Source of the DNA: Microbacterium enclense
GTDB lineage: Bacteria; Actinomycetota; Actinomycetes; Actinomycetales; Microbacteriaceae
DNA length: 64,000 nt
Direction of reading: 5' to 3'
Assembly (NCBI RefSeq): GCF_001456955.1
Contig: NZ_KQ758476.1
Coordinates: 39,537 to 103,536, forward strand
Shown here: piece after piece, positions 36,542 through 45,172 of the stretch
Numbering within the stretch: the first letter of the stretch is position 1
Layout: every line of letters starts with the position of its first letter
Notes under the pieces: generated by a model
What the model was told of the DNA's origin: nothing
The model's input: the letters and a program-made list of their open reading frames with translations, nothing else
Database searches by the model: none
Position numbers and translations under genes: made by a program

Positions 36542-38833
36542 ATGACCCCCATCCATCCCCCCGTCCTCACCCGACGCGCGCTGCTCGGCTCGAGCGCCGT
36601 GGGTGGGCTGCTCGCCGCCGCGGGCGCGCTCCCGGCATCGCCTGCGGCCGCCGCCCCCGCGGCATCCGCTTTCCGCCTTCCCGGGCTCCGGCACTCGGCT
36701 GCGATCGTTCGAGCAGCGGCCCGCGAGGTCATGCCCGACGCGTGGGCGTTGCAGCCCTTCCCGCTGAGCGCGGTCACCCTGGGGCAGAGCGTCTTCACGC
36801 GTGCGCAGAAGCAGGCGCTGATCCTGAACCGCGCGTACTCCGTCGATGCCCTGCTGGCGGTGTTCCGCCGCAACGCGGGACTCGACACCCGCGGCGCCAC
36901 GCCGCCCGGAGGATGGGAGGAATTCGGCCCCGCCCCCGACGATCAGCGCTGGGGACCGTCGGAGTACCGGCCCGGGCAGAACGCGCGTGGCGCGGGGGGC
37001 CTGCTGCGCGGCCACTTCGCCGGGCACTTCCTGAGCGGGCTCTCGATGGCGTACGCCTCGACCGGCGAGGGGGCGCTCGCGCAGAAGGTCGGCGCATTCG
37101 TCGCCGGCCTCGAGGAGTGTCGGGCCGCCCTCGCGGCGCAGAAGGTCGGCACCGCCCCGCGCTACTCGCACCCGGGCTTCCTCTCGGCCTACGGCGAGTG
37201 GCAGTTCTCGGCCCTCGAGAACTACGCACCCTACGGCGAGATCTGGGCGCCGTATTACACGCTGCACAAGATCATGGCGGGCCTGCTCGACGCCCACGCC
37301 TACACGGGCAACGCCCTCGCGCTCACCCTGGCCGAGGGCATCGGCCATTGGGTGTACTCGCGTCTGTCGAAGTGCGCCCCGGCGCAGCTGCAGAAGATGT
37401 GGTCGCTCTACATCGCGGGCGAGTGCGGCGGCATGAACGACGTGCTCGTGGAGCTCTACTGGCGGTCGACGGACTCGGCCCGCGAGGAGTTCCTGCAGGC
37501 GGCGAAGCTTTTCACCTACGACGCCCTGGTCGACGCGTGCGCCGAGAACCGCGACACGCTCGACGGCCGGCACGCCAACCAGTACATCCCCACGTTCTCG
37601 GGCTACCTGAAGCTCTACGACCAGACCGGCGAGGAGCGCTACCGCACCGCCGTGACGAACCTGTTCGGCATGGTCGTCCCGGGGCGCGCATACGCCCACG
37701 GCGGTACGGGCGAGGGCGAGCTGTGGGGGCCGGCCGGCGCGGTCGCCGGTGACATCGGCAAGCGCAACGCCGAATCGTGCGCCGCATACAACATGCTCAA
37801 GATCGCGCGCTCGCTGTTCCTGCACGACCAGGACCCGGCCTACATGGACTACTACGAGCGCACCGTGCTCAACCACATCCTCGGCGGTCGCCGCGACGCC
37901 GAGTCGACCACCAGCCCGCAGAACTGCTACATGTTCCCGGTCAATCCCGGCACCCGCAAGGAGTACGGCGACGGCAACATCGGGACCTGCTGCGGCGGCA
38001 CCGCTCTCGAGAGCCACGTGAAGTACCAGGACACAATCTACTTCCGGTCCAAAGCCGGCGACGCGCTCTACGTGAACCTGTACATCGCCTCCACCCTCGA
38101 CTGGGGCGAGAAGGGGCTGACCCTCGTGCAGACGTCGTCGTACCCCGAGGCCGACACATCCACCCTCGAGTTCACCAGCGCCCCCGCGGGGTCGTTCACG
38201 CTGCACGTGCGCATCCCGGCGTGGGCGCGCGGAGCGAGCGTGAGCGTGAACGGGGAGCGGACGGATGCCGACACCACCCCCGGAACCTACGTGGCCCTCA
38301 CCCGCTCGTGGGCGAAGGGCGACACGGTGACCGTCACCGTTCCGCTCAGCCTGCGCACCGAGCCGACTCCCGACCGCGCCGACATCCAGGCGCTCGTCTA
38401 CGGACCCGTCGTGCTCACGGCCATCGACTCCTCGACGCGCTACGCGAAGCTGGCGCTGTCGTCGCGGGCGGGGCTCGACGGTTCCATCCGCCGGGGCGTC
38501 GAACGTCGTGCCGGGAACGTCTTCGAGATCGATGGACGCACTTTCGAGCCCGCCTACTCGGGGAAGGACGTGGCGTACCACATGTACTTCCAGCGATCCG
38601 AACCCACGGTCGCCTTCGCCGGCATCGACTCGAAAGTGCGCAACCCGACGCGCGGTCAGAACGGTCCGAGCCTGCTGGAGGAGGTGTGGGCCGAGTCGCC
38701 CTTCGCCGACCGCACGGCCTTCCTGGATGCCGTGCGCTCGGTGACGCAGTCCTTCACCGACGCGAACCTGCTCACCGCCCGCGACCGCCAGAAGGTGCTG
38801 CTCGCGGCCGGCCGGGCCCCGATCGACGCGTGA
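36542..38833 (+). CDS. Tat-exported GH127/GH146 (DUF1680) beta-L-arabinofuranosidase
   Basis: Secreted enzyme of about 763 residues. A twin-arginine signal (LTRRALLGSSAVGGLLAAA) precedes the catalytic barrel. The zinc-thiolate residues of the GH127/GH146 clan are present: Glu411 and Cys413 in NAESCAAYNML, and Cys483-Cys484 in GTCCGGTALE. The Tat route fits a protein that folds around zinc before export. It is only distantly similar to the cytoplasmic GH127 upstream, so the two probably act on different linkages or at different places. The next gene starts 17 bases on, and the pair is likely co-transcribed. Confidence 0.9.
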   Translation: MTPIHPPVLTRRALLGSSAVGGLLAAAGALPASPAAAAPAASAFRLPGLRHSAAIVRAAAREVMPDAWALQPFPLSAVTLGQSVFTRAQKQALILNRAYSVDALLAVFRRNAGLDTRGATPPGGWEEFGPAPDDQRWGPSEYRPGQNARGAGGLLRGHFAGHFLSGLSMAYASTGEGALAQKVGAFVAGLEECRAALAAQKVGTAPRYSHPGFLSAYGEWQFSALENYAPYGEIWAPYYTLHKIMAGLLDAHAYTGNALALTLAEGIGHWVYSRLSKCAPAQLQKMWSLYIAGECGGMNDVLVELYWRSTDSAREEFLQAAKLFTYDALVDACAENRDTLDGRHANQYIPTFSGYLKLYDQTGEERYRTAVTNLFGMVVPGRAYAHGGTGEGELWGPAGAVAGDIGKRNAESCAAYNMLKIARSLFLHDQDPAYMDYYERTVLNHILGGRRDAESTTSPQNCYMFPVNPGTRKEYGDGNIGTCCGGTALESHVKYQDTIYFRSKAGDALYVNLYIASTLDWGEKGLTLVQTSSYPEADTSTLEFTSAPAGSFTLHVRIPAWARGASVSVNGERTDADTTPGTYVALTRSWAKGDTVTVTVPLSLRTEPTPDRADIQALVYGPVVLTAIDSSTRYAKLALSSRAGLDGSIRRGVERRAGNVFEIDGRTFEPAYSGKDVAYHMYFQRSEPTVAFAGIDSKVRNPTRGQNGPSLLEEVWAESPFADRTAFLDAVRSVTQSFTDANLLTARDRQKVLLAAGRAPIDA

Positions 38834-38850
38834 GAACGGCAGGACCCGTC

Positions 38851-40824
38851 ATGCACACCCCTCGTTCCCTTCCGCGGGCTTCCGTCGCCCTGGCCACCCT
38901 CGCCGCCCTCGCCCTCGTCGTCGGCGCGTCCGTGGCGGCCCCCTCACCTGTCGCGGCCGAGACGCCGGGCAACGTCGCCGTCGCGACCGGCGAGCACGCC
39001 CCCGACGTCGCCGTCAGCTACGTCCCGCCGTGGAACTCCGCCGCCGCCCTCAACGACGGCGCGTCGAGACCGACCGACAACCTGAGTGCGATGTGGGGCA
39101 CCTGGGGCATCTCTCCCGCCCCCGACACCGACGTCGTGACCTACACGTGGGACACCCCCGTCACGGTGTCGGCATCCACTCTGTACCTCTGGCAGAACGC
39201 GGGAGTCGGCGACGGCGGCGTGCGGATCCCCGCCGGCTGGTCGCTGGAGTATCAGGATGCCGCCGGCGAGTGGGAGCCCGTGAGCGGCGACGACGTCGCC
39301 TACCCCCTGCCCGCCTTCGACCCGGCGCAACCGAAGACCTCGCTCGCTCCCGTCTCCGTCGCGTTCGACGCGGTGACCACGCGCTCGCTGCGGTTGATCC
39401 TCGAGCGGCAGGTCGTCGACGGCTCTCCGCACGCAACGAGCGTCATCGAGTGGGAGGTCACCGGGTTCGCCGCGCCCGACGAGCCCGACCCCGACCCGAG
39501 CGACGGATTCGTCGCGGCCGAGGACGTCGCGGTCCGCACCCTGACGGGTGTGCTGCCCATCCTGCCGACCCGCGTCTGGGTGATCGGCGCCGATATCCCC
39601 CTGCAGGACATCCCCGTGACGTGGGATGCCGTGTCGACGGCGAACGTGGCCCAGCCCGGCACGTTCGCGGTCAGCGGCCGGGTGGACGGCTACGACGCCC
39701 AGACGGTCGAGGCGACGGTCTTCGTCGCGGATGAGCTCTCGCAGACGATGACCTCCATCGACTACACCTCGGTGATCACCGCGCCGGGTGTGGCCCCGGT
39801 GCTGCCCGCCACCGTGCGCGCCGCGTTCGACGACGGTACGGCCGCGAGCGGCGTCCCCGTCACCTGGGATCCCATCTCTCCGGACGCGTACGCGGATGCC
39901 GAGGCGATGTTCGACGTGTCGGGAACCGTCGCGGGCTTCTCCGCCGGGGCGCTCGCGACCGTGTTCGTCGTCGCCCCGGTCGATCAGACGACGCCTCTGG
40001 TCTCCATCGCGTTCGACGGCGCCCCCGAGGGCTCCGGCTGGTACATCACCGCCCCGAAGGCGACGGTGACGGCTCAGAAGACCGCCTCCGATCTCCGCTC
40101 GATCGAGGTGAGCCTCGACGCAGGCGCGACCTGGCGGCCGTACAGCGAGCCGGTCGCGGTCGACGGCCAGGGCGAGGTCATCGTCCTGGCTCGAGCCACC
40201 GCCGTCGACGGCGCCGTGGGCGAAGCCCGGGCGAGCGCGAAGATCGACACCGTCGCCCCGGTCACCCGCGACACGGTCGAGGTGGTCGACGGCGTCTCCG
40301 CCGTCGTGACGCTCTCGCCGACCGACGCCGAGCCCGGTTCGGGGCTCGCGCGCACGGTCTGGTCGGACGGCCCCGACGCCGACCCCGCGGGCGCGTCGAA
40401 CAACATGTTCGCCACCTACGAGAAGCCGTTCTCGGTGGAGCTGACCGACGCCCCGCGATACGTGCACATCCGCTCACAGGACGCCGCGGGCAACGAGGAG
40501 TCGACGCGGACGATCACACTCCCGTCGCGCACGGCGACTCCGGCCCTCGAGATCGAGGCGTCGGCGACGACGCGGCTCATCGCGGGCAAGGCCTACGTGA
40601 TCGCGACGGCGAAGAACACCGACGATGTCGCGATGGACCTCGTCGTCACCACGCCGTACGGCTCGAAGACCTTCACGGGCGTCGGGCCGGGCCGATCGGT
40701 GAGCGTGTCCGTCAATTCGCGTTCGACGACGATCCCCGCCGGTCAGGTGCACGTCGAGGCCACCGCCGTCGTCGACGGTCGAGAGGTGTCGGACGAGAAG
40801 ACGGCCGACTACCGCGCGCTCTGA
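38851..40824 (+). CDS. Secreted carbohydrate-binding protein without a catalytic domain
   Basis: Exported protein of 657 residues; signal peptide to about residue 37 (PVAAE). It begins directly with a discoidin-like domain (about 40-210, NVAVATGEHAPDVAVSYV to VIEWEVTGF). Two Ig-like repeats follow (225-375, each with VPVTWD-type motifs), then an OmpL47-like region (390-555), and the C-terminal domain shared with the MGH1-like and GH43 proteins (565-657). No hydrolase fold is recognisable. It may hold substrate or enzymes at the cell surface. An AGGA site lies 8 bases before the ATG. Confidence 0.8.
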   Translation: MHTPRSLPRASVALATLAALALVVGASVAAPSPVAAETPGNVAVATGEHAPDVAVSYVPPWNSAAALNDGASRPTDNLSAMWGTWGISPAPDTDVVTYTWDTPVTVSASTLYLWQNAGVGDGGVRIPAGWSLEYQDAAGEWEPVSGDDVAYPLPAFDPAQPKTSLAPVSVAFDAVTTRSLRLILERQVVDGSPHATSVIEWEVTGFAAPDEPDPDPSDGFVAAEDVAVRTLTGVLPILPTRVWVIGADIPLQDIPVTWDAVSTANVAQPGTFAVSGRVDGYDAQTVEATVFVADELSQTMTSIDYTSVITAPGVAPVLPATVRAAFDDGTAASGVPVTWDPISPDAYADAEAMFDVSGTVAGFSAGALATVFVVAPVDQTTPLVSIAFDGAPEGSGWYITAPKATVTAQKTASDLRSIEVSLDAGATWRPYSEPVAVDGQGEVIVLARATAVDGAVGEARASAKIDTVAPVTRDTVEVVDGVSAVVTLSPTDAEPGSGLARTVWSDGPDADPAGASNNMFATYEKPFSVELTDAPRYVHIRSQDAAGNEESTRTITLPSRTATPALEIEASATTRLIAGKAYVIATAKNTDDVAMDLVVTTPYGSKTFTGVGPGRSVSVSVNSRSTTIPAGQVHVEATAVVDGREVSDEKTADYRAL

Positions 40825-40871
40825 GCAGACGGCCGGGTCGACGTCATCGCCGTCGACCCGGCCGCCTGCTC
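40823..40871 (+). terminator. Long hairpin between the binding protein and lacI genes
   Basis: A 14-base perfect stem (40830-40843 with 40851-40864) is extended by GAGCAG/CTGCTC across one mismatch. It starts at the stop codon. It may end the upstream transcript; its symmetry also leaves room for a protein-binding site. Confidence 0.7.
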
Positions 40872-40893
40872 CTTCCGATCTGGAGGACTGCCC

Positions 40894-41997
40894 ATGCCCC
40901 GACCGTCGAGCCTCGGACGGCAGCGACCGAGCATCTACGACGTGGCGCGTCTCGCCGGCGTCTCGCACCAGACGGTGTCCCGCGTGATCAACGATCAACC
41001 GAACGTCAGCCGTGAGACGCGCACGCGCGTCCTGCGCGTGATCGACGAGATCGACTACGCGCCCAACATGACGGCCCGGGCCCTCGCCACGCGGCGTGCC
41101 CGGCGTATCGGCGTGCTGATCGACGGCCCGGTGCAGAACGGGCCGAACAGCACGTTGCGCGCCTTCGAGAAGGCGGCGCGCGAGGCCGGGTACGCGGTGA
41201 GCGCGTTCTCGATCGGAGACGATGAGGCGTCGCAGATGGACTCGGGCGTGATGGAGCTGGTGACACAGGGGATCGATGCGCTGTGCGTGATCGCTCCGCG
41301 GGAATCATCGTTGGATGTTCTCCGTGACCAGATGACGGGTCTGCCCACGGTCGTGATCAAGGCGGAGGCGGACCCGTCATGGCACACGGTCGGCGTCGAT
41401 CAACGTCTGGGCGCGCGCCTGGCCGTTCAGCACCTCATCGATCTGGGTCACCGCACGATCGCGCACCTGGGGGGTCCGATCGACTGGTTCGACGCTCGTG
41501 ATCGCGCACAGGGATGGCGCGAGTGTCTGGCCGCGGCGGGGGCGGCGCAGGGCCCGTACGTCGTCGGCGATTGGACGTCGGATTTCGGGTTCGCGTTCGG
41601 CCGGTCGGTCGAGTTGGGCCAGACCACCGCGGTGTTCGCGGCGAATGACCAGATCGCGCTCGGCGTCATCCACGGGCTGCACGGGCGTGGCATCCGTGTG
41701 CCCGAGGATGTCAGCATCGTCGGCTTCGACGACTCCGTCGACGCCCGGCACGTCCTCCCCCCGCTCACCACCGTCCGCCAACGCTTCGCGTCGCTGGGCG
41801 AACTGGCGCTTCAGCAGATCATCGCGGCCATCGACGGCGAGACGGAGCCCAGTCACGCCGGGATCGAGCCGCAGCTGATCGTCCGCGAGTCCACGTCGAT
41901 GGCCGCCGCGGATGTGCTCACCGCCTCGGGCGCGTCGCGGCGCCGGTGGTATCCGCCTACTTCTTGGCATCCTGTCGCGGGATCACGATCTGCTTGA
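40894..41997 (+). CDS. LacI-family transcriptional regulator (second in the locus)
   Basis: Repressor of 367 residues. DNA-binding part at about 13-40 (SIYDVARLAGVSHQTVSRVINDQPNV), hinge ARALATRRARRIGV, and a sugar-binding domain with VSIVGFDDSVDARHVLPPLTTV. A GGAGG site precedes the ATG. It is more like the LacI group that pairs with beta-glycosidase genes than the first LacI here. The last 13 codons run into the opposing AI-2E gene. It probably controls part of the secreted-enzyme set. Confidence 0.92.
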   Translation: MPRPSSLGRQRPSIYDVARLAGVSHQTVSRVINDQPNVSRETRTRVLRVIDEIDYAPNMTARALATRRARRIGVLIDGPVQNGPNSTLRAFEKAAREAGYAVSAFSIGDDEASQMDSGVMELVTQGIDALCVIAPRESSLDVLRDQMTGLPTVVIKAEADPSWHTVGVDQRLGARLAVQHLIDLGHRTIAHLGGPIDWFDARDRAQGWRECLAAAGAAQGPYVVGDWTSDFGFAFGRSVELGQTTAVFAANDQIALGVIHGLHGRGIRVPEDVSIVGFDDSVDARHVLPPLTTVRQRFASLGELALQQIIAAIDGETEPSHAGIEPQLIVRESTSMAAADVLTASGASRRRWYPPTSWHPVAGSRSA

Positions 41998-43087
41998 TGA
42001 TCAGCAGAACGGAGGCCGTGACGGGGATCGCGACGAGCGCTCCGAGCAGGCCCAGCAGGGTGCCGCCGACGAGCGCGCCGATCACGACGAGCGCGCCGGG
42101 GATCGAGATGGTGCGGTTCATCACGCGCGGCGTCAACAGATATGCCTCGAGCTGCATGTAGACGAGATAGGCGATGGCGAAGATCAATCCCGCGGTGGGG
42201 CTGACGATGAGGGTGAAGATGGTCGCGGTCGCCCAGAACAGCACCGACCCGACGAGGGGGATGAGGGTGATCCCGAACGCCAGGGCCGCGAGCAGGGCCG
42301 CGAACGGCTGCTGAACGATCGTGAGCACGATGAAGGCGAACACCGCGTTGCACAAGGCCAGCACGACCATTCCCGCGAGGTAGCCGCCGACCGAATCGGT
42401 GATCTGCCCCGTCATATCGGCGACGGTCGACCGGCTTCGCGCGGGGGTGAGTCGCACGAGGCTGTTCTTCATACGGGGGAGGGATGCCAGGAAGTACAGG
42501 CTCAGCACCAGCACGATGATGGCGCCCGAGATGAACGTGCCGATGCTGACGCCGACCTGCAGGAGACCGCCGCCGATCGCGGCGATGTTCGTGGGGTTGG
42601 TGACGAAGCTCTGCACCTCCTTCAGCACGTCGCCGAGGCTGTCGCCGAAGTTCGCCTCGACCCAGCGCACGGCGTCGCTGTCGATGAGGTCGTTGACGAA
42701 CGCCGGGATGTCGCCGATGAACTGCTCGACCTGGCGGACGACGGGCGGGATGAGCAGCCAGAGCGACCCGGCGAGGATCAGCGCGAGTCCGCCGAAGACG
42801 ATCACGATCGACCACGCGCGCGACAGGCCGTGGCGCACGAGGAATCGCACGAGCGGGTCGAGCGCGAGGGCGACGAACAGCGCGATCGCGATGTAGATGA
42901 GCACCGTCGACAGGTTCGACAGGGCCAGGGCCAGCAGAGCGGCGGTGAGGCCGCCGAGCGTGAGGAAGAACCCCGCCGCGTACGGGCGCGAGAGCCCCGT
43001 CCATACGGGCCTGTCGCGCGAGGTCGGCGCGCCGGCCTCGGCTCCCGCGGCGGTGGGATCGGGACGCGTCGATCGGCTCATGGTCAC
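41957..43087 (-). CDS. AI-2E family transporter (TqsA/YdiK/PerM-like)
   Basis: Membrane protein of 376 residues with about eight helices and a large soluble loop (residues about 110-185). The family-typical region near the end (AYLVYMQLEAYLLTPRVMNRTISI, then LLGLLGALVAIPVTAS) is clear. Members export AI-2 or act as ion antiporters. Start is a GTG with a GGGAG site 9 bases ahead, or the ATG two codons on. Its 3' end overlaps the convergent LacI gene by 41 bases. Confidence 0.9.
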   Translation of the reverse strand: MTMSRSTRPDPTAAGAEAGAPTSRDRPVWTGLSRPYAAGFFLTLGGLTAALLALALSNLSTVLIYIAIALFVALALDPLVRFLVRHGLSRAWSIVIVFGGLALILAGSLWLLIPPVVRQVEQFIGDIPAFVNDLIDSDAVRWVEANFGDSLGDVLKEVQSFVTNPTNIAAIGGGLLQVGVSIGTFISGAIIVLVLSLYFLASLPRMKNSLVRLTPARSRSTVADMTGQITDSVGGYLAGMVVLALCNAVFAFIVLTIVQQPFAALLAALAFGITLIPLVGSVLFWATATIFTLIVSPTAGLIFAIAYLVYMQLEAYLLTPRVMNRTISIPGALVVIGALVGGTLLGLLGALVAIPVTASVLLIIKQIVIPRQDAKK

Positions 43088-43161
43088 ACTGTAGGACTCC
43101 CCGGTCGCGGCATCCGGAGCGCCGCCCCACGCGATAGGGTCGGAGCGATCTGGGAGGACAC

Positions 43162-43467
43162 ATGACCGACGCCGACCCCTCGACGATCCTGCAGGGGCTT
43201 CGCGGCAGCATCGACAACATCGACGCCGCGCTCATCTTCCTCCTGGCCGAGCGCTTCCGCTGCACCAAGCAGGTGGGCGTGCTCAAGGCGAAGCACGGGA
43301 TGCCGGCATCCGACCCCGCTCGTGAAGAGCAGCAGATCGCCCGCCTCATGCGTCTGGCCGAAGACGCCGACCTCGATCCCGCGTTCGCGCAGAAGTGGTT
43401 CAACTTCGTCGTGGCCGAGGTCATCCGCCACCACCGTTCGGCCGCCGCGGAGTCCGTCGCCGACTGA
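43162..43467 (+). CDS. Chorismate mutase (AroQ type)
   Basis: All-helical protein of 101 residues that should turn chorismate into prephenate for Phe/Tyr synthesis. Typical features: LRGSIDNIDAALIFLLAERF, KQVGVLKAKHGMPASDPAREEQQI, and the C-terminal helix WFNFVVAEVIRHH. Free-standing, not fused to prephenate dehydratase. GGGAGGA lies 5 bases ahead of the ATG. Divergent from the AI-2E gene. Confidence 0.9.
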   Translation: MTDADPSTILQGLRGSIDNIDAALIFLLAERFRCTKQVGVLKAKHGMPASDPAREEQQIARLMRLAEDADLDPAFAQKWFNFVVAEVIRHHRSAAAESVAD

Positions 43468-43852
43468 GGCCGCGACTCGAGACCCGTGACACGCTGACGC
43501 GCGCGGCCGCGACACGCCCGGACTGACGCACGCGGACCCCCGCCGGCGCCTCCCCCGACGAGGCGGCGCACGCGCCCGCGCGTGACACACGGCATCCTGA
43601 ATCGCAAGGCGCTGGGCGATTTGCCAGCGTATCCATTGCGTGAAACCTTGGTCGAGGCCCGTTTCCGGGCCGCCCACCCGACCAGTCCGCGGTCGCCGGT
43701 GCCGCCTCGGGGGAGGAGGTGCCGCGAGCGTACGGTCGGCGGCCGAGGCGACGGATCCGACATCCGACGCGCGTGCTCCACCCCCGGAGAGCATCGACGG
43801 CTGCCACCCGGGCGTGACCGCCGCGGCCACCCGAAGGCCGCCGAGGTACACA
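43468..43852. other. Leader region of the betaine transporter operon, with a hairpin
   Basis: Gap of 385 bases with no convincing gene. CGCTGG (43610-43615) and CCAGCG (43624-43629) form a small stem-loop in an AT-richer segment likely to hold the promoter. The following 200 bases are very GC-rich and could fold strongly. I looked for the conserved blocks of the c-di-AMP (ydaO) class, which often controls osmolyte uptake in actinobacteria, and did not find them. Confidence 0.5.
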
Positions 43853-45172
43853 GTGACCCATCCGCCTGCTCTCGAGGCGCCCGCCCTCTCGGCGCGCAGT
43901 CTGTTCAAGGTTTTCGGCCGTGCCCCGCACGCCGCCGTCGACAAGCTCCGCTCCGGCGCCCGCCGCGACGAGATCGCCGAGCACGGGACCGCCGCCGTCA
44001 TCGACGCGAGCTTCGACGTCCGACCCGGCGAGATCTTCGTCATCATGGGCCTATCGGGCTCCGGCAAGTCCACGATCATCCGCATGCTGAACGGCCTGCA
44101 CGAGGCGACCGCCGGCACCGTCGAGGTGCAGGGCGACGCTCTCACCGGCGTCGGCACCGCGCGCCTGCGGTCGCTGCGCCGCGAACGCCTCGCGATGGTG
44201 TTCCAGCACTTCGCGCTGCTGCCGCATCGCACGGTCGCCGCCAACGTCGCCTACCCGCTCGAGCTGCGCGGCGTGGGCAAGGCCGAGCGTCTCGCGAAGG
44301 CGGAGGAGATCCTCGCGCTCGTCGGCCTCGACGGCTGGGGCGACAAGCTCCCCTCCGCCCTGTCCGGCGGCATGCAGCAGCGCGTCGGAATCGCGCGTGC
44401 GCTCGCCGCCGACACCGACATCCTGCTGATGGACGAGGCGTTCAGCGCCCTCGATCCGCTCATCCGCCGCGAGATGCAGGAGCAGCTCATCGAACTGCAG
44501 CGGACGCTGAAGAAGACCATCGTCTTCATCACCCACGACCTCAACGAGGCGATGTTCCTCGGCGACCGCATCGCCGTCATGCGCGACGGGCGCATCGTGC
44601 AGATCGGCACGCCCGAAGACATCCTCACCGACCCCGCCAACGACTACGTCGAGCAGTTCGTGCAGGACGTCGACCGCGCCCGCGTGCTGACCGCCGGCAA
44701 CGTCATGGAGCGTCCGCGTCCGCGCGTCGACGCCTCGGCGGGCCCCCGCACGGCCCTGCGACAGATGCGCGACGCCTACATGTCGGCCGTCTACGTCACC
44801 GACCGCGACCGCAAGCCGCTCGGCATCATCACCGACCGGGATGCCATGAAGCTCGTGCGCGCGGGTGAGAGCTCGCTCGTGTCGAAGCTGCGTCCGCTGC
44901 CGCAGAGCGTGCGCGAGGACGAGGTGCTCATGAACCTGTTCGTGCCCTCGGTCGAGTCGCCCCTGCCGCTCGCCGTGCTCGACGCGGAGGGCCGCCTGAC
45001 CGGCGTCATCCCGCGGGTGACCCTGCTCGCCGCCCTCGGCCCCGGTCCGACAGCCACCGAGGAGATCACCGTGCTGCCGCAGCCCCTGCCCTCCGCCGAG
45101 ATCGACGCCGTGCTCGACGCGGTGCCCGCTGCCGCGGGGGTCGTGGCATCCGAGACCGAGGGGGTGCGCTGA
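43853..45172 (+). CDS. Glycine betaine/proline ABC transporter ATP-binding protein with CBS domains
   Basis: ATPase of about 439 residues. Walker A is GLSGSGKST, signature SALSGGMQQRVGIARAL, Walker B ILLMDEAFSALDPL, and the switch His is in FITHDLNEAM. It has the ProV/OpuAA N-terminal arm, and two CBS repeats fill about residues 285-400, which in relatives sense ionic strength. The GTG at 43853 has a GAGG site 7 bases ahead. Its stop overlaps the permease start by one base (TGATG). Confidence 0.94.
   Translation: MTHPPALEAPALSARSLFKVFGRAPHAAVDKLRSGARRDEIAEHGTAAVIDASFDVRPGEIFVIMGLSGSGKSTIIRMLNGLHEATAGTVEVQGDALTGVGTARLRSLRRERLAMVFQHFALLPHRTVAANVAYPLELRGVGKAERLAKAEEILALVGLDGWGDKLPSALSGGMQQRVGIARALAADTDILLMDEAFSALDPLIRREMQEQLIELQRTLKKTIVFITHDLNEAMFLGDRIAVMRDGRIVQIGTPEDILTDPANDYVEQFVQDVDRARVLTAGNVMERPRPRVDASAGPRTALRQMRDAYMSAVYVTDRDRKPLGIITDRDAMKLVRAGESSLVSKLRPLPQSVREDEVLMNLFVPSVESPLPLAVLDAEGRLTGVIPRVTLLAALGPGPTATEEITVLPQPLPSAEIDAVLDAVPAAAGVVASETEGVR

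Noticed and set aside
43468..43852. c-di-AMP (ydaO) or other known riboswitch before the betaine transporter
   Set aside because: Conserved sequence blocks of known classes could not be found by eye; a covariance-model search would be needed and only a hit would change this.
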